64,000 bases of DNA from Icerya purchasi (GCA_039619475.1 CM077115.1:133870172-133934171), one strand, 5' to 3'; positions 23,207-35,904 are shown, numbered from the stretch's first letter. Numbers and translations are program-made. Notes: generated by a model not told the origin, from the letters alone.

Positions 23207-23217
23207 ACATAGTACGA
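23207..23217 (+). repeat. Target-site duplication, right copy, of LINE-A
   Basis: acatagtacga, identical to 17349-17359. Confidence 0.9.
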
Positions 23218-24085
23218 ATTCATTACATTTTATAACTTTACTTTTGATTTTATTTATTATTTTACGAAATTAACACGGCAATATCTCTTTTGATGATTTT
23301 TATTTCAAAATTTGTCCTGGTTTTCAATATATTTGTATTTAATTTTATAACGTATTTCATCAAAATTACGCATGATGAATGAAACATATTACTAAATAAT
23401 AAATTTTTTCGTTTGTGATATATTAAGTTTGTTTAATTATTCAAAATGTAATTTGTAATATCGTGATTATAATATTAATCTGCGGACGGTTTCGGTCGAA
23501 GTATTCATTTGTTGATAGTATACCGCTTTTAAGGTGCAAGTTGTATCAGATGAGAATTCTATTTGTTTTGCGACAACGTAAATATTTACAATCGGAGGAA
23601 ACAAATTAATTTTTTTTGCTTCTTCATTTTTCTTTTTTCTTTTTTTTTGACCAGTGTTCCGATAGAGAACTTTAAATTAAATTAAAATACCGCCAAAAGT
23701 CAAAACTTCCGTTAATTCACAATAATTTATTAATTTAATTTCATCTGTTTTTTGGGGGGAGGGCTGAACAAATGCAAATATTGATAGAAACTGATAAGAA
23801 GCGCCAAATGGGAAATTTGCATTTTCAGTGGTGCTTAACGACCACTATCTACAACTCTTATTTTAGCAGCACCTCGATACTTCTCACTTTCGAAAATATA
23901 AGACTTTTGCGAGCTAGACATTTTTACTACAAATTTCTGCCAACAGCTAACAAGCAAATTACTTTTTATTTTAGGAAATGTGTACATCGAAAAACAAAGT
24001 TCCAAAAGACTATGCAGAAAAAATTATACCAAGCAACATTGCACCGTTAAAAAACATTTCTTCACCCAGCTCATGCTTAATAAAA
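23218..24085. other. Unassigned AT-rich sequence
   Basis: The 92-codon frame 23772-24050 shows no recognisable domain. T-rich patch near 23610-23650. Nothing else supported. Confidence 0.35.
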
Positions 24086-24560
24086 CAAAATATATTTTTA
24101 TTTTATTTATTTTTTATATTTTATTGTCCCATACGTGCTTACAGTATACCATAGGCTAGCAGCACGACATCGACCGTAAAGGTCGGTATCCTGGGGAAAC
24201 GCAAAGAGGGCGAAAACAGAGCTGTCCGAATTCTCCAGAAGCAATGTAGTGGAGAAGTTTTTGTATTCTTTTTGACGCTATGAAAGTGTGCCCGAGCAAT
24301 CAAGTAATAGAAATCGGAGCGGCTGAGCATTTTGGACAGACTGGGCGAGGGGTGCAAGTTAAGAGATGGTCATGAGTGAGAAGAGTATGGTCGAGGCGTA
24401 CGCGTGCGAGGAAAACTCAATGTCTTCTATCGAATGAAAGGTTTGATTTCCATTTTCCAATAGAGTGTTTTAAGGGTAGTGACGGAAGTTAGTTAACTGT
24501 TGCTACCATTGTTCTCTTAGTTGAAGTTTGATGATGCGTCGGAAATCGTCTAAGGGAAAC
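24086..24560 (-). mobile_element. 3' end of a non-LTR retrotransposon (LINE-T, copy 2)
   Basis: Matches 2118-2620 at DNA level (for example gagaagagtatggtcgaggc, tgtcttctatcgaatga, tgatttccattttc). On the minus strand LSKMLSRSDFYYLIARAHFH corresponds to copy 1. The A-rich tail, seen as TTTTATTTATTTTTTATATT on the plus strand, lies at 24095-24125. Both copies end with the same tgctgtaagcacgta-like 3' terminus. 5'-truncated and disabled. Confidence 0.6.
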
Positions 24561-26703
24561 AATATAACTCGGCTTATAATAGGGAAAGAGTTAGATATAT
24601 ACATATGTATAAAAAAATATTTATATCTATGTAAATATAAAAATTAACGACCATATTATTTTTAATAATACAAGGGTAATAAAAAAAAATGTGCTACGTT
24701 TTATGTCACATTTTATGTCACATTATGAAAGAAAGAAAGAAATAAAACTTGAAAACAGTAAAATGTTCTATTTTTTTCTGTTAAGGCGTAGTCAACTAAA
24801 ATCGTTTTTATAAGTGCAACGAAACGAGTAATGTCTGGAGGTCCGGGGAGGTTTACCCTTGGAGAGGAGGTACAAATTTCCTAGTTTATAGATACATCAT
24901 ATTATGCAACATCTTATACAGAGTGAATAGCAAGATAGTCGCAGTGGTAGTATTATTTCGCGGTCCTGATTTGTTTTTTCACTAATCAAATTATATCCCG
25001 CTAGTAAGTACACTTTCTCCTCAACTTGATGTTCACCGCTTCCAGTTCACGCTTTTTTATAAGCTCTCGTTTTGGCATATATATATATATATATGAATAA
25101 TTAAAGATGGTAGTGTTTCTGTGTAATATGACGGCTTCATTTCTTTCTTTTGCAGATATGTTATTTATTGGATATTATTTCGTAAGTACATCAAGACAGT
25201 AGGTCTAAAGATTCAGATTAAATTAACGCTAATTTAGTTTAGGATTTCGTTATTTGGCGGTTGCGAGTAAATCTCATCAAAATCCCTACAGTTATATAAA
25301 TATTGCCTTCAATTTTTAAGATAAACGAAGTTTTACTATCTTCTTTTACGATAATGGCTTGCATTTGAATTATCATCCATTAAATTTTTCATTCTTTCTT
25401 CTTTTTTTTAACTTAACAGATTTTATTAAAGAATATCTTTCAATTGAGGAAAGTTACAAAGTCACTCATAGGTTGTTGTTCGATAATAGATTCAGGCTGT
25501 CGATAAATTCCTTATTAGTAACATGAAGCCGATTTGAACTTAATATATCGAGTTATTTTTAATCGACTATGCGTCCAAGTATTGATTTGCGTTGAACCGA
25601 TAAATTAGAAATGATTTGCAGATTCCTCAAATTATGTAGTTAGCAGAATACCGATCACAAACGTTTTTTTTTTAACAAATCCGTGCATTATCTTTAATTA
25701 TTGCATTCTGGCAAAAAAACTGCGCAATAATATAAACATAAAACAATAAGCGAACAATTAAATTTTTTATATGTGCAACATGAAGTATAATTTTGATTAC
25801 TTTTGATAATTTAGCTGATTACGGAAATACATCAATAAATGTTACGTTCAGTGGTAGACACGTTATTACACGATTGCTTAACAACGTTGTTTGTTCCTTT
25901 TCGAGAGCTTCGCTGCTTACGTCGTAATTAAACTTGGCTGTACCTGGTCTATTTTTATTCACATTGCAGGTGTGTAGCGTTTCAGTCAATATCGGTGATT
26001 TATTACTACGTGTGATTTCATGAAATGCAGAGAAATCTAAAGAAGTAACGACAATGAATCTGCAGCCAGTGTGCTGTCTCTTACAATTTTTGTTAAAGTA
26101 TCAGAATAAAAGCGAAAAGGCATTGGGAAAATTCTTAGCTATAACGCACGATGTAACAAGGTCAACCGGCACAGATGCAGGAAAAGGTTTAGAGAAACAG
26201 CATTGACAATAGCTACTCGGCTTTGATAGATGGGCTTACCATTATGATGATGAAGGCAATTGAAACGTCTGGCTGCTTCAGTGCCGGAAACGAAGAAGCC
26301 ATATATGTAGTAGAACGCGACTGTTAACAATTCTACTGTTGCGTAATGTGAGCGGTCAGGCTAATAGTTCGTTCTGAAATCGAATCGCCAGGTAAAATCC
26401 GTTAAAAATTAATTTCCGCCCTGTTGCTTGTAAAGTTCTCGTTTGCGGAAGATGTTCGTTATTAACGTTGTCGAACGGTTCATCAGAATCTACAGGTAGA
26501 GCTTATTTATACCGTCACAGAGAGCGGAAATTGAATTGTGACCAACTTTTACCGAAACATAAATGCGCATTATCAATCGAAGCAGCAGTTTAACTCCGTA
26601 TGGGCTGCTAGATAAATATTTGAAAGGGAATTCCACTGTGAAGGAAATTAATTTTCGAAAATCGAAACGTAAAGATCATACTGTAGCAGGTTTTTAATTT
26701 CAA

Positions 26704-26740
<37 letters not shown>

Positions 26741-27795
26741 ATAGAGTATAGCAGAAATGCTTTTCACACTATCGTTAAACACAATTTTTTAGTCAAAAAA
26801 CAAATGATATTCAGGATAACCTTGCCACTTTATTGGCGTTTGACTATTTCCGTAGAAGTCGGAAAGAAGGGTTTTCCGCGCTGTGTAAGCGCTGGTCATA
26901 AATTGAAATTCAGTTAGCAGAAACGAATTAAACATAAAATAACCTGTCACTGAAAAATGAACTCGCAATCGAGAAGAAAAACGTTCCGTTTTGACATGAA
27001 AAATAGAAAACAAAAATGTCCCTAAATATATTGTCATCACTCAGCATTTTAGCTATCTCCATGCACTGCCGTTGAGTTTTTTCTTTGGTCAGAACTTTTT
27101 TCTATTTTATTTAATGAAATATCCGTTCACAAAAATAACTTATATTTTAACTGGTTATTTTCCTTATTAGAAAATTTGCCAACTCCTATAATAAACCAAA
27201 AAAGGAAGAAAGAAAAAAGAAAAAACTTGCGCCGTGTTCTTAGCAATTTCAAAACGCGTAATAATAAATAGTGGATAAACGAGAAAGTGGCGAAAGCTGG
27301 TGCTAAAAGTAAAAGAAAAAAAAGGAATCACAGCTAGACGGAGCATGTTATACACATAGCAACAACATGACATTGATAATTTACAAAAAATATTCATCAA
27401 CCCGGATATGTTCTCTCTATGCTGCTAGGAAAGAAAAAAAAACAGTACTAGAGTTTACGATAATACCTTATGGAAAGAAATAGAAGTGACCCAAAAATGT
27501 ACACATAAATCTAGTACATACGTACGTATAAAATGTGTTTACGAGCGACGAATGTACTATGTAGCAACATGCGGATGGGGAAATTCAGACGAGCACGCAG
27601 ATCTATGTTGGGTAGGAGATCGGTGGTACTGCTTACGACAGCAAAAATCCGGAATAAAAATTGAAAATCAGACAAAAGTAAAAATGTATTAAATAAAACC
27701 GTAAATTGTAATTTTAATTTCTCTGACATGGACACTTCGCGAAGTGTCGATAATTTTTGCAAAAACGTTTTAACATAATTTAAAAAGCCACAAAT
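24561..27795. other. About 3.2 kb without recognisable genes or element ends
   Basis: Candidate single-copy DNA. Contains a short (TA)n at 25077-25094 and a (CA)16 tract at 26706-26737. Frames at 26139-26330, 26789-27040, 27167-27400 and 27486-27801 are short, mutually unrelated and domain-free. A GAAAGAAAGAAA patch lies at 24729-24742. It may be intron or intergenic DNA. Confidence 0.4.
26706..26737 (+). repeat. (CA)n microsatellite
   Basis: Sixteen uninterrupted CA units. Confidence 0.95.
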
Positions 27796-29178
27796 ATTCA
27801 TTGTCGGTATATCAGATTTGCAACATTTAATCGAAGCTCCAGTAAAATATGGTATATTCGCAGATGATCTTCGTATCTACATCACGACTGAAAACAGACG
27901 CAATGCCGAGCATCTACTACAAAAAAACATCGAAAAAAAAAAAAAGGTTTAAATAGGCTACAGATCGAGAGCTTTCAAAACGAAAAAACCGAATGCATAA
28001 TTTTTTCCACCAAAAAAAAAAAAAACCTCCTTCTCCACCATCGATTTAGAGCTTGCAAATACTCCTATTAAAACATCCAGTACAATAAAAATTTCAACAA
28101 TGAAATTCGACCAGAAAATGTTCTGGAAAAGTCACATCGAAGAGGGCTGAGAACTAAATTCCTTAAATATTATAAAAATGGTTGCTCATAGAAACTGGGG
28201 GAAGCAGATCGCAAACACTGTTGGAAATATTATATAGTTCTCTGGTGCGTTCGGAGATAGAGATTATGGAGCACAATAGTGTACGATAGCGCTAAGAAAC
28301 CACAACTTCAAAAATTAAAGATCATTCGAAATAAGACGATACGATTAATAACTGGAATCCGTTATGCATTCGAGCGCCAAATCTGCACGTAGAAGCAAAC
28401 ATACTTCCGCTAGTCCATAGAAGAATGCTACTCTGCTTGGAATATCTTATAAATCTTTCCTATCGCAAACACTGGTGTACCTACCTACAAAAACACCTAC
28501 AACTCAAAGTACCGCGGACTATATGCAATTAAAAAACTGAAACCAGTTGGCATGATTATACTCCGAAGAATTAAACAACTGCAAATGCTCGAACCAGACT
28601 AAACCGCCTAACAAACGTATCCTTGGGAATCCAAAAAAGTCTATTAAAATCCGAATTCAAAAAAAGTCGCAACCTCGGTGGAAAATCTATGGCAGGCGGA
28701 ATGGGTCACTGCAAATAAATAAAATAAAACCCAATATCGAAGAGTGGGGACATCCTCGTACAGGACGTCAAGAAAAGAGGAAACTATCCTAGCCAGTCTA
28801 AGAATAGGTCACAGCATCATTACGCATTCATACTTGCTAAGTCGCACGCCAACTACATATTGCGATAAATGTGGAGTACAAATCACAGTTCAACATATCC
28901 TACTGGAAAATCAGAAATTACTCGGATCAAAGATACACAGACACACTTCGGCTCGGAACCGGAGGTAACAGAGATACTGTCGGAGAAAATGCTAACTCTA
29001 TTTTCAACTTCTTGCAAGACTGCGTTATAATTAGTCTAATGTAGTTATTGTTTTAGTTTACTTAATTAACTCAATGTAAATCTTTGATCGCGTAGTGTAC
29101 TTAAATTGATGTAAATCTATTTCCGCGTCGCAAATAACCTTATCGGTTGCGCGCGACATTAAATAAATATATTTAAAA
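27796..29178 (+). mobile_element. I-like non-LTR retrotransposon, 5'-truncated (LINE-C)
   Basis: Translation across frame breaks gives: SDLQHLIEAPVKYGIFADDL (RT motif C, FADD, at about 27810-27880), a KTKKPNA and lysine-rich stretch interrupted by A-runs, WKSHIEE and IIKMVAHRNWG with SQTLLEILYSSLVRSE (27.98-28.27 kb), IRLIT and LHVEANILPLVHRRML (28.34-28.43 kb), then the C-terminal RKEETILASLRIGHSIITHS and YLLSRTPTTYCDKCGV with QHILLE (28.76-28.92 kb). The RIGH..LTHSYLL + C..C...HIL ending is typical of I-type elements with RNase H. A-rich tail at 29166-29190. Many stops; dead. LINE-D at 63726 is the same type. Confidence 0.8.
28744..28968 (+). pseudogene. LINE-C C-terminal zinc-knuckle frame
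   Basis: 74 codons: RKEETILASLRIGHSIITHS, YLLSRTPTTYCDKCGVQITV, QHILLENQKLL. The C-x2-C..H pattern has lost its fourth ligand: HILLE-N where a Cys is expected. Role in a living element: probably nucleic-acid binding at the C-terminus of ORF2p. It is not an independent gene. Confidence 0.75.
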
Positions 29179-29361
29179 AAAAAAAAGAAAAAGACAACGA
29201 TATTATTTTTAATATTTTATTAACGAAAATTCTGGTATAAAATATTAGATATAGACATTGTGATATCATGAGCATATCACAGCATTTGTATAGGTTTTAT
29301 AAATATGCCCGATAGTCATCTTCATATTTTTTATCATTAGGACTGGTAGTTGATCTACCTA

Positions 29362-29364
<3 letters not shown>

Positions 29365-29394
<30 letters not shown>
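29365..29394 (+). repeat. (AC)n microsatellite
   Basis: Fifteen AC units, uninterrupted. The frame 29350-29532 that runs through it is an artefact. Confidence 0.95.
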
Positions 29395-29395
<1 letters not shown>

Positions 29396-29859
29396 TCTTG
29401 ATTGAAAAGGCAACAAACAAAAAGATATGTAATAATCGATATTGTGTAATTCATGAACACGCTAAAAATAACTATCGGAATCTCGGAGTAGACTATTTTA
29501 AAAAAGTGTACAATTATATCCGCATTGTGTGACAGAAATCATTAAAATATACAAAAGTACACCCGAATATCATTAAAATTTAATTATTTCTGATTCCATA
29601 AGTGCCCCTCAAGTGATTTGCCCCTCCTTCCCGATCTCACCCATCCGATTTTATCATTTTTCTCATTATCCCCGTTTTCTTTCTTCTCGCTATTGCTGCT
29701 TCATCTTTGTTGATTTGCCGCGTGTTCCTAGCCGCTCAGGCACTTTGATGAGTATAATAAGATGACACGCGGATTATTTCACTCGAGTTGCTGCTTCCTT
29801 AAAAAAGTGCATATTCTAATCGCGCGTTTTTGTGTAATAAGAATATCTTAGATTCTAGT

Positions 29860-30089
29860 ATCGGCTACATTTACTCTCCTGCTTTTGCAACGAACGTTCT
29901 TCCTTTTATCTATCTGTTCAATCTGATCTATCTTCTATTTCCTGTGATTCCTTATGTGTTCTATTATTCTTTCCATTATTCGCTTGCGTTTTAACCATTT
30001 TTTTCTGCCTTTTTCTTGGTTCCGTTTTTTCCTTGTTTTCTCTCTAAATTGTTGCCCTCTTCACCCGAATGAAGCAATCTTTAGTAATG
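29860..30089 (+). mobile_element. LINE-W fragment, copy 3
   Basis: Aligns with 2890-3075 at DNA level: ttcgcttgcgttttaaccat matches ttcgccttcgttttaatcac, and ttgccctcttcaccc matches tgtccccttcatcct. The homology is cut off after CPLHPNE (about 30070) and a hAT-like MITE begins at 30098, so the 3' end of this copy is missing beyond the MITE. Moderate confidence because only one segment aligns well. Confidence 0.45.
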
Positions 30090-30097
30090 CTCATTGT

Positions 30098-30494
30098 CAG
30101 GCCCGTGCCTAGAATTTTGGAAAATTTTCTTTACATATTTATTTTGTAAATAATACATTTTGCGCTAATATATTCACACTATTAATAATTTCCATCATTT
30201 TGATTTATATGTATTAATAATTTACATAAATGAATTACCACCCCGTATATGAACATTAATAAAAATTACACATATGTGTCATTGATTATACTCGTAATAA
30301 AAAGTTTTTTGCATAAAATATGGAGCATATTTTTTCTTTTTTCTTTTAAAGGTAAGAACACTTTAAAAAAAATCAATATTTATTTTAAATTTTTCTTTTT
30401 TTGCCCCGATTTTTGTGCATTTATAATAACTATTTCGTTCTCATGCGCGGGGGGGGGGGTAACCCCTGAAATTCCCCCTATGGGCACGGCCTTG
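30098..30494 (+). mobile_element. hAT-like MITE (family M), copy 2, 397 bp
   Basis: Starts CAGGCCCGTGCCTAGAATTT; the right end reverse-complements to CAAGGCCGTGCCCATAGGG. Flanks ctcattgt (30090-30097) and ctcattat (30495-30502) match at 7 of 8 bases. The interior aligns with 9797-10199 (for example ttgattatactcgtaataaa). Copy 1 has a C-run and this copy a G9 run at 30451-30460 in the right subterminal region. The frame 30249-30683 runs out of the element and is not a gene. Confidence 0.85.
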
Positions 30495-30502
30495 CTCATT
30501 AT

Positions 30503-31128
30503 ATATATATATTTTTTTCCGAATGTGTTCATTCTTTCCTGTCGGTCGTTGTATTCTGTATTCTCATCTGTTAGGACTCAAGTCTTACTGCGCATCTTGT
30601 ATTCTATTTTCATACTCACCATTCGTATATATTGGGTGTTCCTTTATATCGTCAATATCTGGCCGAATGGACAAAATCGATAAACCTTCGCGATATCTTT
30701 TTGTCGCATCTCCGTATCATGATTTCGAATAGTCCGAAGTTATTATTTATGATTTCGTTAAATTCACTAATGCATAATATGAAGAGAACTGGAATTCGAC
30801 AAGCTTCTACACTACCGATTAGACTGATCGGAGAATATATGTCACGCATTCTGATTTGCGGCTGAGCGAAGTGGTCGAATTTTAGGGCACTACTGCTTCG
30901 TCACTGTGAGGGCATTTCTTTTTGGGCAGACTCTGTTGCTCGCCCGCCAGTTGTTTTTTCCTGCAGATGATCTATTTTAAAGCCCCTCCCCCCAATAGGG
31001 TTTGTTTGTTAAATTAATGGAAAAACGTTGAATAATATGGGAATAAATTTCGTTACAGAAAGTTACCATCATCGGTAAGCGTAATTTAAAGAGTTACTGA
31101 GGGAGTGTTTTCAAAAAAAAAAAAAAAA

Positions 31129-31162
<34 letters not shown>

Positions 31163-32898
31163 CCTTGGCTATAACCCAACCAGTTGAATGTATTATTTTA
31201 GGAAGGAGAAGAAAGCAGAACGGATTAAAGTAAATGAATTATCGCTGGAGATGAATTTTTTTTTACAAAGTTTGGTTTTTTAAATGATGCTTTCCGCAGG
31301 CGCCTAACATGTAGCAATCATTATGGGTAATATTATTTTCGTTGGCGGTCATTATTATCATCGCCATTCCGTGCATCGCAATACTTGGCCAAGTCGTTCT
31401 TATTGTGATTTCCTGTTGTGTGTATTCATCGAACTTGATTATTAAAATTTCTTTATATTCCTGTTAGCTTCGGTATACTTTCTGTAGACCCGTATTCACT
31501 AATACAGTGACAAAATCCGGTCTACTAATGACGTGTGACATTTAATATATATACACACATATGTGATTTTCGGTAAGGGGAACAATAGATTACACATGCA
31601 CAATATACGTGCTCGGAATTAAAAGCGACCACTGAGGCGCATGCAGTTCAAAGTAACGACTTGACGCTGTCGACCTGATTTCCTGCTACAACGCCAGGAT
31701 ATATGAGTGTCTAGGTCTGGAGTTTCCGTTTAATAATAGTATATGTATAATCGGTTGCATTTGCATATCTACAACCCACTTATTCCAAAGTTCCATGTTT
31801 ATGAAATCTTATGAGTTATCTTAGAACATTTAGCAGGCTAAGCTGCAATATACAAAGATAAAATTATTATAAAACTGATTGTTCAGCGGTACCTGGGCGG
31901 GTGGTAAATACTGTGTAGATATATATATATATTAATGTGTGTGTGTGCGTGTGCGATAGAGCTAATTGCGTCTTATACCTCATATTTTCAAATAGCGTAT
32001 AAAGCGTGCAGTTCTGTTCCTGAATTATTACTCGTTCTCATATACAATGGCGTAAAATGGATTTTGTAAAATTGAAAAATAAATTGATTTGTTTATTTTA
32101 AAATACGAGGCTGTTAGTTAGCCCGTTTTAAGCGAAGTAAATTCGGTACACATAAACAAACGGGTTTCGAGTGTGCATCGTGTGTTAACGATTATCAGAT
32201 TTTTAGGAAGAACCTCATTCTCGCAGCGAAATGTTTAAATATTACAATTGTAGTAATTTTCGGGTTTAAATTTAAAAGTTACATGCCGAACAAAATCGTA
32301 AATATTCCTTCATCGTATTAAACGGCAAAAATTGTGCCGTTCGATCGCTTTATTATTTAACTACGAAATGAGCGATCAGTTTCACTTTGGCCTACTTTTC
32401 AGTAGATCCGCGAAACAATAAAAAATTGTTACATGCATTTTGCCGTTCGTCAAAGAAGTCAAATAAACGTGTACCTCGAAAAAAACTTGGGAATTTTTTA
32501 ATGATAATGACACTTATCGTTTAGAAAATCATAATTGCAAAGTCAAAGACTGAAATGTAATTTATTATGGTAAATTAATCCTCCTGAGCGTACGCACACA
32601 TTCTTTTTATATTTACGCGCCTTTTACAACCGTATGCTTCTATACATAAATTGTACGTTTTAATTAACATTCAAAAAATATCTATAAACCTCGTTGTTAA
32701 GCTTTGCGAATTTCTTCATGATACTGAACTGTATAAATTAGATTTTGACGCGAACTACCCTTTCATATATTATCCCGTTTAGCTGCATTTTAAAATAAAT
32801 TGATACGCGCATTTTAATTAATTCCCGACAATTAAATATATCGCGTAACTTAAAATTAACAATTATAATATATAGAGGAAAAAAATACATATATATAT
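30503..32898. other. About 2.4 kb without recognisable genes
   Basis: Contains an (ATT)10 tract at 31131-31162 and a (GT)n patch near 31935-31955. Three overlapping frames at 30523-30865 are in different phases and show no domain. Candidate single-copy DNA. Confidence 0.4.
31131..31162 (+). repeat. (ATT)n microsatellite
   Basis: About ten uninterrupted ATT units, preceded by an A15 run. Confidence 0.95.
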
Positions 32899-32906
32899 AT
32901 ATATAT

Positions 32907-33838
32907 TAGTGGCGGATCCAGAAGGACATTGGGGGGGGGATTATATAGTTACGTAAAATCTTCCACGATAGGCAGTAAATTTGAGAAATACCCGTTGTTC
33001 CATAAAAAAATATCAAATAGCGACCTTTATAGAAATTTAAAAATGTTTTTAAAATTCGTAATTATTACAATTTTTAATTTAACTTTTGTATTATATTTAG
33101 GGGTGAAACATAAAACGAAATTATAAAATTATACCTTAAATATGGTAGTTTAGAAATAGTAAGAAAGATAGTATTTCTTTATTAGACACTTTACTTCTTT
33201 TTTATTTTTGTTAGTAATCCGATCCGAATTCTTTGTCCTCATGGGGAAGTAAAAAAAAAAAATATATATAATATATTTCTCATTGAACTTATTTTAATTT
33301 TTTTTTTTTTTTCCATTGTACCGACAGCAGTCTGCCATAAACACTGGTGATATAAGAATATAATGGGGGGGGGGGGGGGGGGGGGGGGGGGTGGAATGAA
33401 TAGAAAAGGAAAATGAAACGAATATTAACCTGACAGTTCCAACGAAATGCCCGATTCAGGTCTTAAGAAGAAAATGGTTTATGTATCCTTTATTTATTTA
33501 TTTATTTTTATTTATTTATTTTTATTTTTATTTTTTTTTTATTTTATTAATTTATTTATTTTCGTGTAAAACTTATTTTAATTAAAATTACAAAATAAAA
33601 ATTAAAAAAAAAAAAATGGCAAACGATCGACGACATTTAAAATAGAATAAAAAAGGAACATTAATAGTTTCACTAAAAAAGTAGTATTAAATATTAGTTA
33701 TAATTAAATCCCTAGGTGTAAAATTCATACAAATCTTTTATATCATAAATTAAGTTTCTCTGTTGTAACAAATTTTTTCGTAGAGGTTTTGTTTCTTTGG
33801 GGGAAGATGTCCCCTATCCCCCCGTGGATCCATGACTG
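32907..33838 (+). mobile_element. hAT-like non-autonomous element (family G), copy 1, about 932 bp
   Basis: The left end reads (T)AGTGGCGGATCCAGAAGG and the right end reverse-complements to CAGTCATGGATCCACGGGG; both match the intact end CAGTGGCGGATCCACAGGG at 55077. Flanks are AT-only (around 32899-32906 and 33839-33846), so the 8-bp duplication cannot be judged well. The interior holds a G27 run (33365-33391), T-rich (TTTA)-like sequence at 33490-33560 and no transposase. The subterminal sequences are shared in inverted orientation with 55077-55664. hAT is inferred from the CA..TG ends. Confidence 0.75.
33365..33391 (+). repeat. Poly(G) run of 27
   Basis: Twenty-seven consecutive G inside the hAT-like element. 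Such a run in an AT-rich genome is unusual; its exact length is likely unstable or a sequencing estimate. Confidence 0.9.
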
Positions 33839-33857
33839 TATAAATATACATATATAT

Positions 33858-34245
33858 AACTCGGTCCTCCGTGCCACGCAAGAGGCTCTGACTTATGACT
33901 CCGCCTGGGTACACTCCGGACCCCTAGTTTTATCACTTCTGTACTTGGTATAGGACGAGGGAAATGACAACGCCATTCTTTCCGACTGCGCATCAAAAAA
34001 TTAAAAAAATAAATCTTCGTTTAACGTCACATTTTGAGATCAATTTTTGTGACAAAAAAGAGTAGGGGGAGTCTCTAAGCGTTATCATTGAATGATATAA
34101 TTAATCAAGGCAACAATCGATTTTGTCGATACTCTTTGTCTTTTTATACATACAATATATGCAACGTTTTGGGGACAGAATAAAACGTTTTAGGACAAAA
34201 AATGTAAAAGCGGTCGCCCTAAGATAACGTTGTTGTCATTAATAT
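33858..34245 (+). mobile_element. (TA)n-flanked element, subfamily Z, copy 1
   Basis: Starts AACTCGGTCCTCCGTGCCAC directly after a short (TA)n and ends ...gttgtcattaatatatacg. The internal block cacttctgtacttggtatag ... gacaacgccattctttccga is shared with 60331-60552 (inverted) and in part with 61762-62020. The head and tail resemble those of family X. No coding capacity. Class unknown. Confidence 0.6.
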
Positions 34246-35904
34246 ATACGTATATTTTTTAATGATACACGAAGCCGAAACAGCCATCAGAACTGGAGAA
34301 AAAGTTGAACGCTTCGATAAAAGTGTAGGAAACACATTTTCAGGAAGATATTAACGATAATTATAGACACTGCTCTACGCAAACGATCGGTTATCAGGCG
34401 TCGTGATGAAAATGTGTGCTATTTAGACGCAGTTTAAAAACGCGTTTCAAAAATAAAATGTAATTCTTTGCAAAAGGGGTAGAGGAAGTTAATGAGAACG
34501 AAAAACGTGATCGATTATTTTTTTGCGACCAGCGCGCGAATTTCCAGAGAAGATGTTATTTTAACGGACAATTTTAAATTTTTTAGAAAAATTGTGAGAA
34601 CTGCTCATGCGAGTTTCTTTGTCACAAACTACAAAAAAAAAAAAAAAAAAAAAAAAAAACCAAAAAAAACCAGAAAAACAGAAAAAAGGAGTTTATATGT
34701 TGTTGTTTTTTTTATACGTACGTTGTTTATGCGTAACTTTTTTGATTATTTAAACTGATTTTTTCATTCAACAGTGTACCGGTCGTGGTGGGGTATCGTA
34801 TGAGTATATCATCGGTGGTTTAAAATATTCAGTAGTTATTAAAATTAAAAAAAAAAAAAAAAAAACGGGGTCCCACTTACAGGAAAATTTTATTAAATAA
34901 TAATAAATGCGATTGGCACTTTAAATATTATCAATGTTAATCACAGTGAATAAATAAAAATTTTAAAAAAGAAAATTGAAACAACCATAACGCTATTTGA
35001 CGGAAATATTATTACGTACTTTAACATTACCTTTTTTAAATTTTTGACGACCAAGTGGACCGACTTCAATGAGTTATCTTTCGTTTATTAGTAAATGTAC
35101 CGGGGCCAGTGACGGTATCGATAACTAATCAATGTCGCGGTGATGATTTATTGAGTAGTCATTAAAATAAATCTTAAGAATTTTCTTTGCTCAATATAAC
35201 AGACAGACAGAAATCATCCGAAGAGTTTTCATTAGAATACGGGGAGGAAAGTTGTGAGCATGCTAAATTTTAAATTTACAGAGGCGACGAACGAGTGATT
35301 TAAGTTATTATTAACGTTGCTTGCTTTATATGGAAGATTTGTGTGAAAATGATAAATTTGAAACCTTCAAAGAATGACTAATGGGGAATTTAAACGTTAT
35401 ATTCTTAAATCAACGTGCAACTTTATATACAGTACGCAAAGTAGCAACATTTTTGATTGGTCTATTATATCACTCAAAAATATTTACATTAAAAATTGCG
35501 AAATAAAATTGTTTAAAAAAAATACCGACTTCGTCATAATTTATTCCAAAAATTTAAAAGTGCCCCAAAAAGTAAATAATTATTCGATATGATATATATA
35601 TATATAGGTCACGTAAATACGATATACTTAAAAATGGATTATTCTCAAAAAAGATTAATAATTATATTAGAATTTCGCCAATTCGAATTACATCTTTTAA
35701 AAAATCGCGTTAATTATTTTTGACATTCCCGATGCTCGGCTTCCAAAAAAAAAAAAAAAAAAATGGAGTGTGACCGTGTTGTGTGCCCGTGTTTACGCGA
35801 TTTTTAATTATTGTTATAATTCGAATTCAGTGCACCGAAACTCTAATAAGATTAATGTTATTTAAGAATTTCAAGATAATGCGGCCTACTAATGGTAACG
35901 GAAA
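34246..35904. other. Unassigned AT-rich sequence
   Basis: Contains A-runs at 34634-34659, 34848-34864 and 35745-35762. The frames at 34492-34758 and 35374-35592 are lysine- and asparagine-rich by composition only. The frame 35783-36013 ends within the inverted-duplication arm and the mariner foldback border; no domain seen. Confidence 0.35.

Noticed and set aside
30523..30865. Overlapping frames, candidate exon
   Set aside because: Different phases, no domain, and partly inside a MITE border.
29365..31162. CRISPR-like or satellite arrays
   Set aside because: Only simple microsatellites occur; no repeat-spacer structure exists anywhere in the window, and the sequence is eukaryotic.
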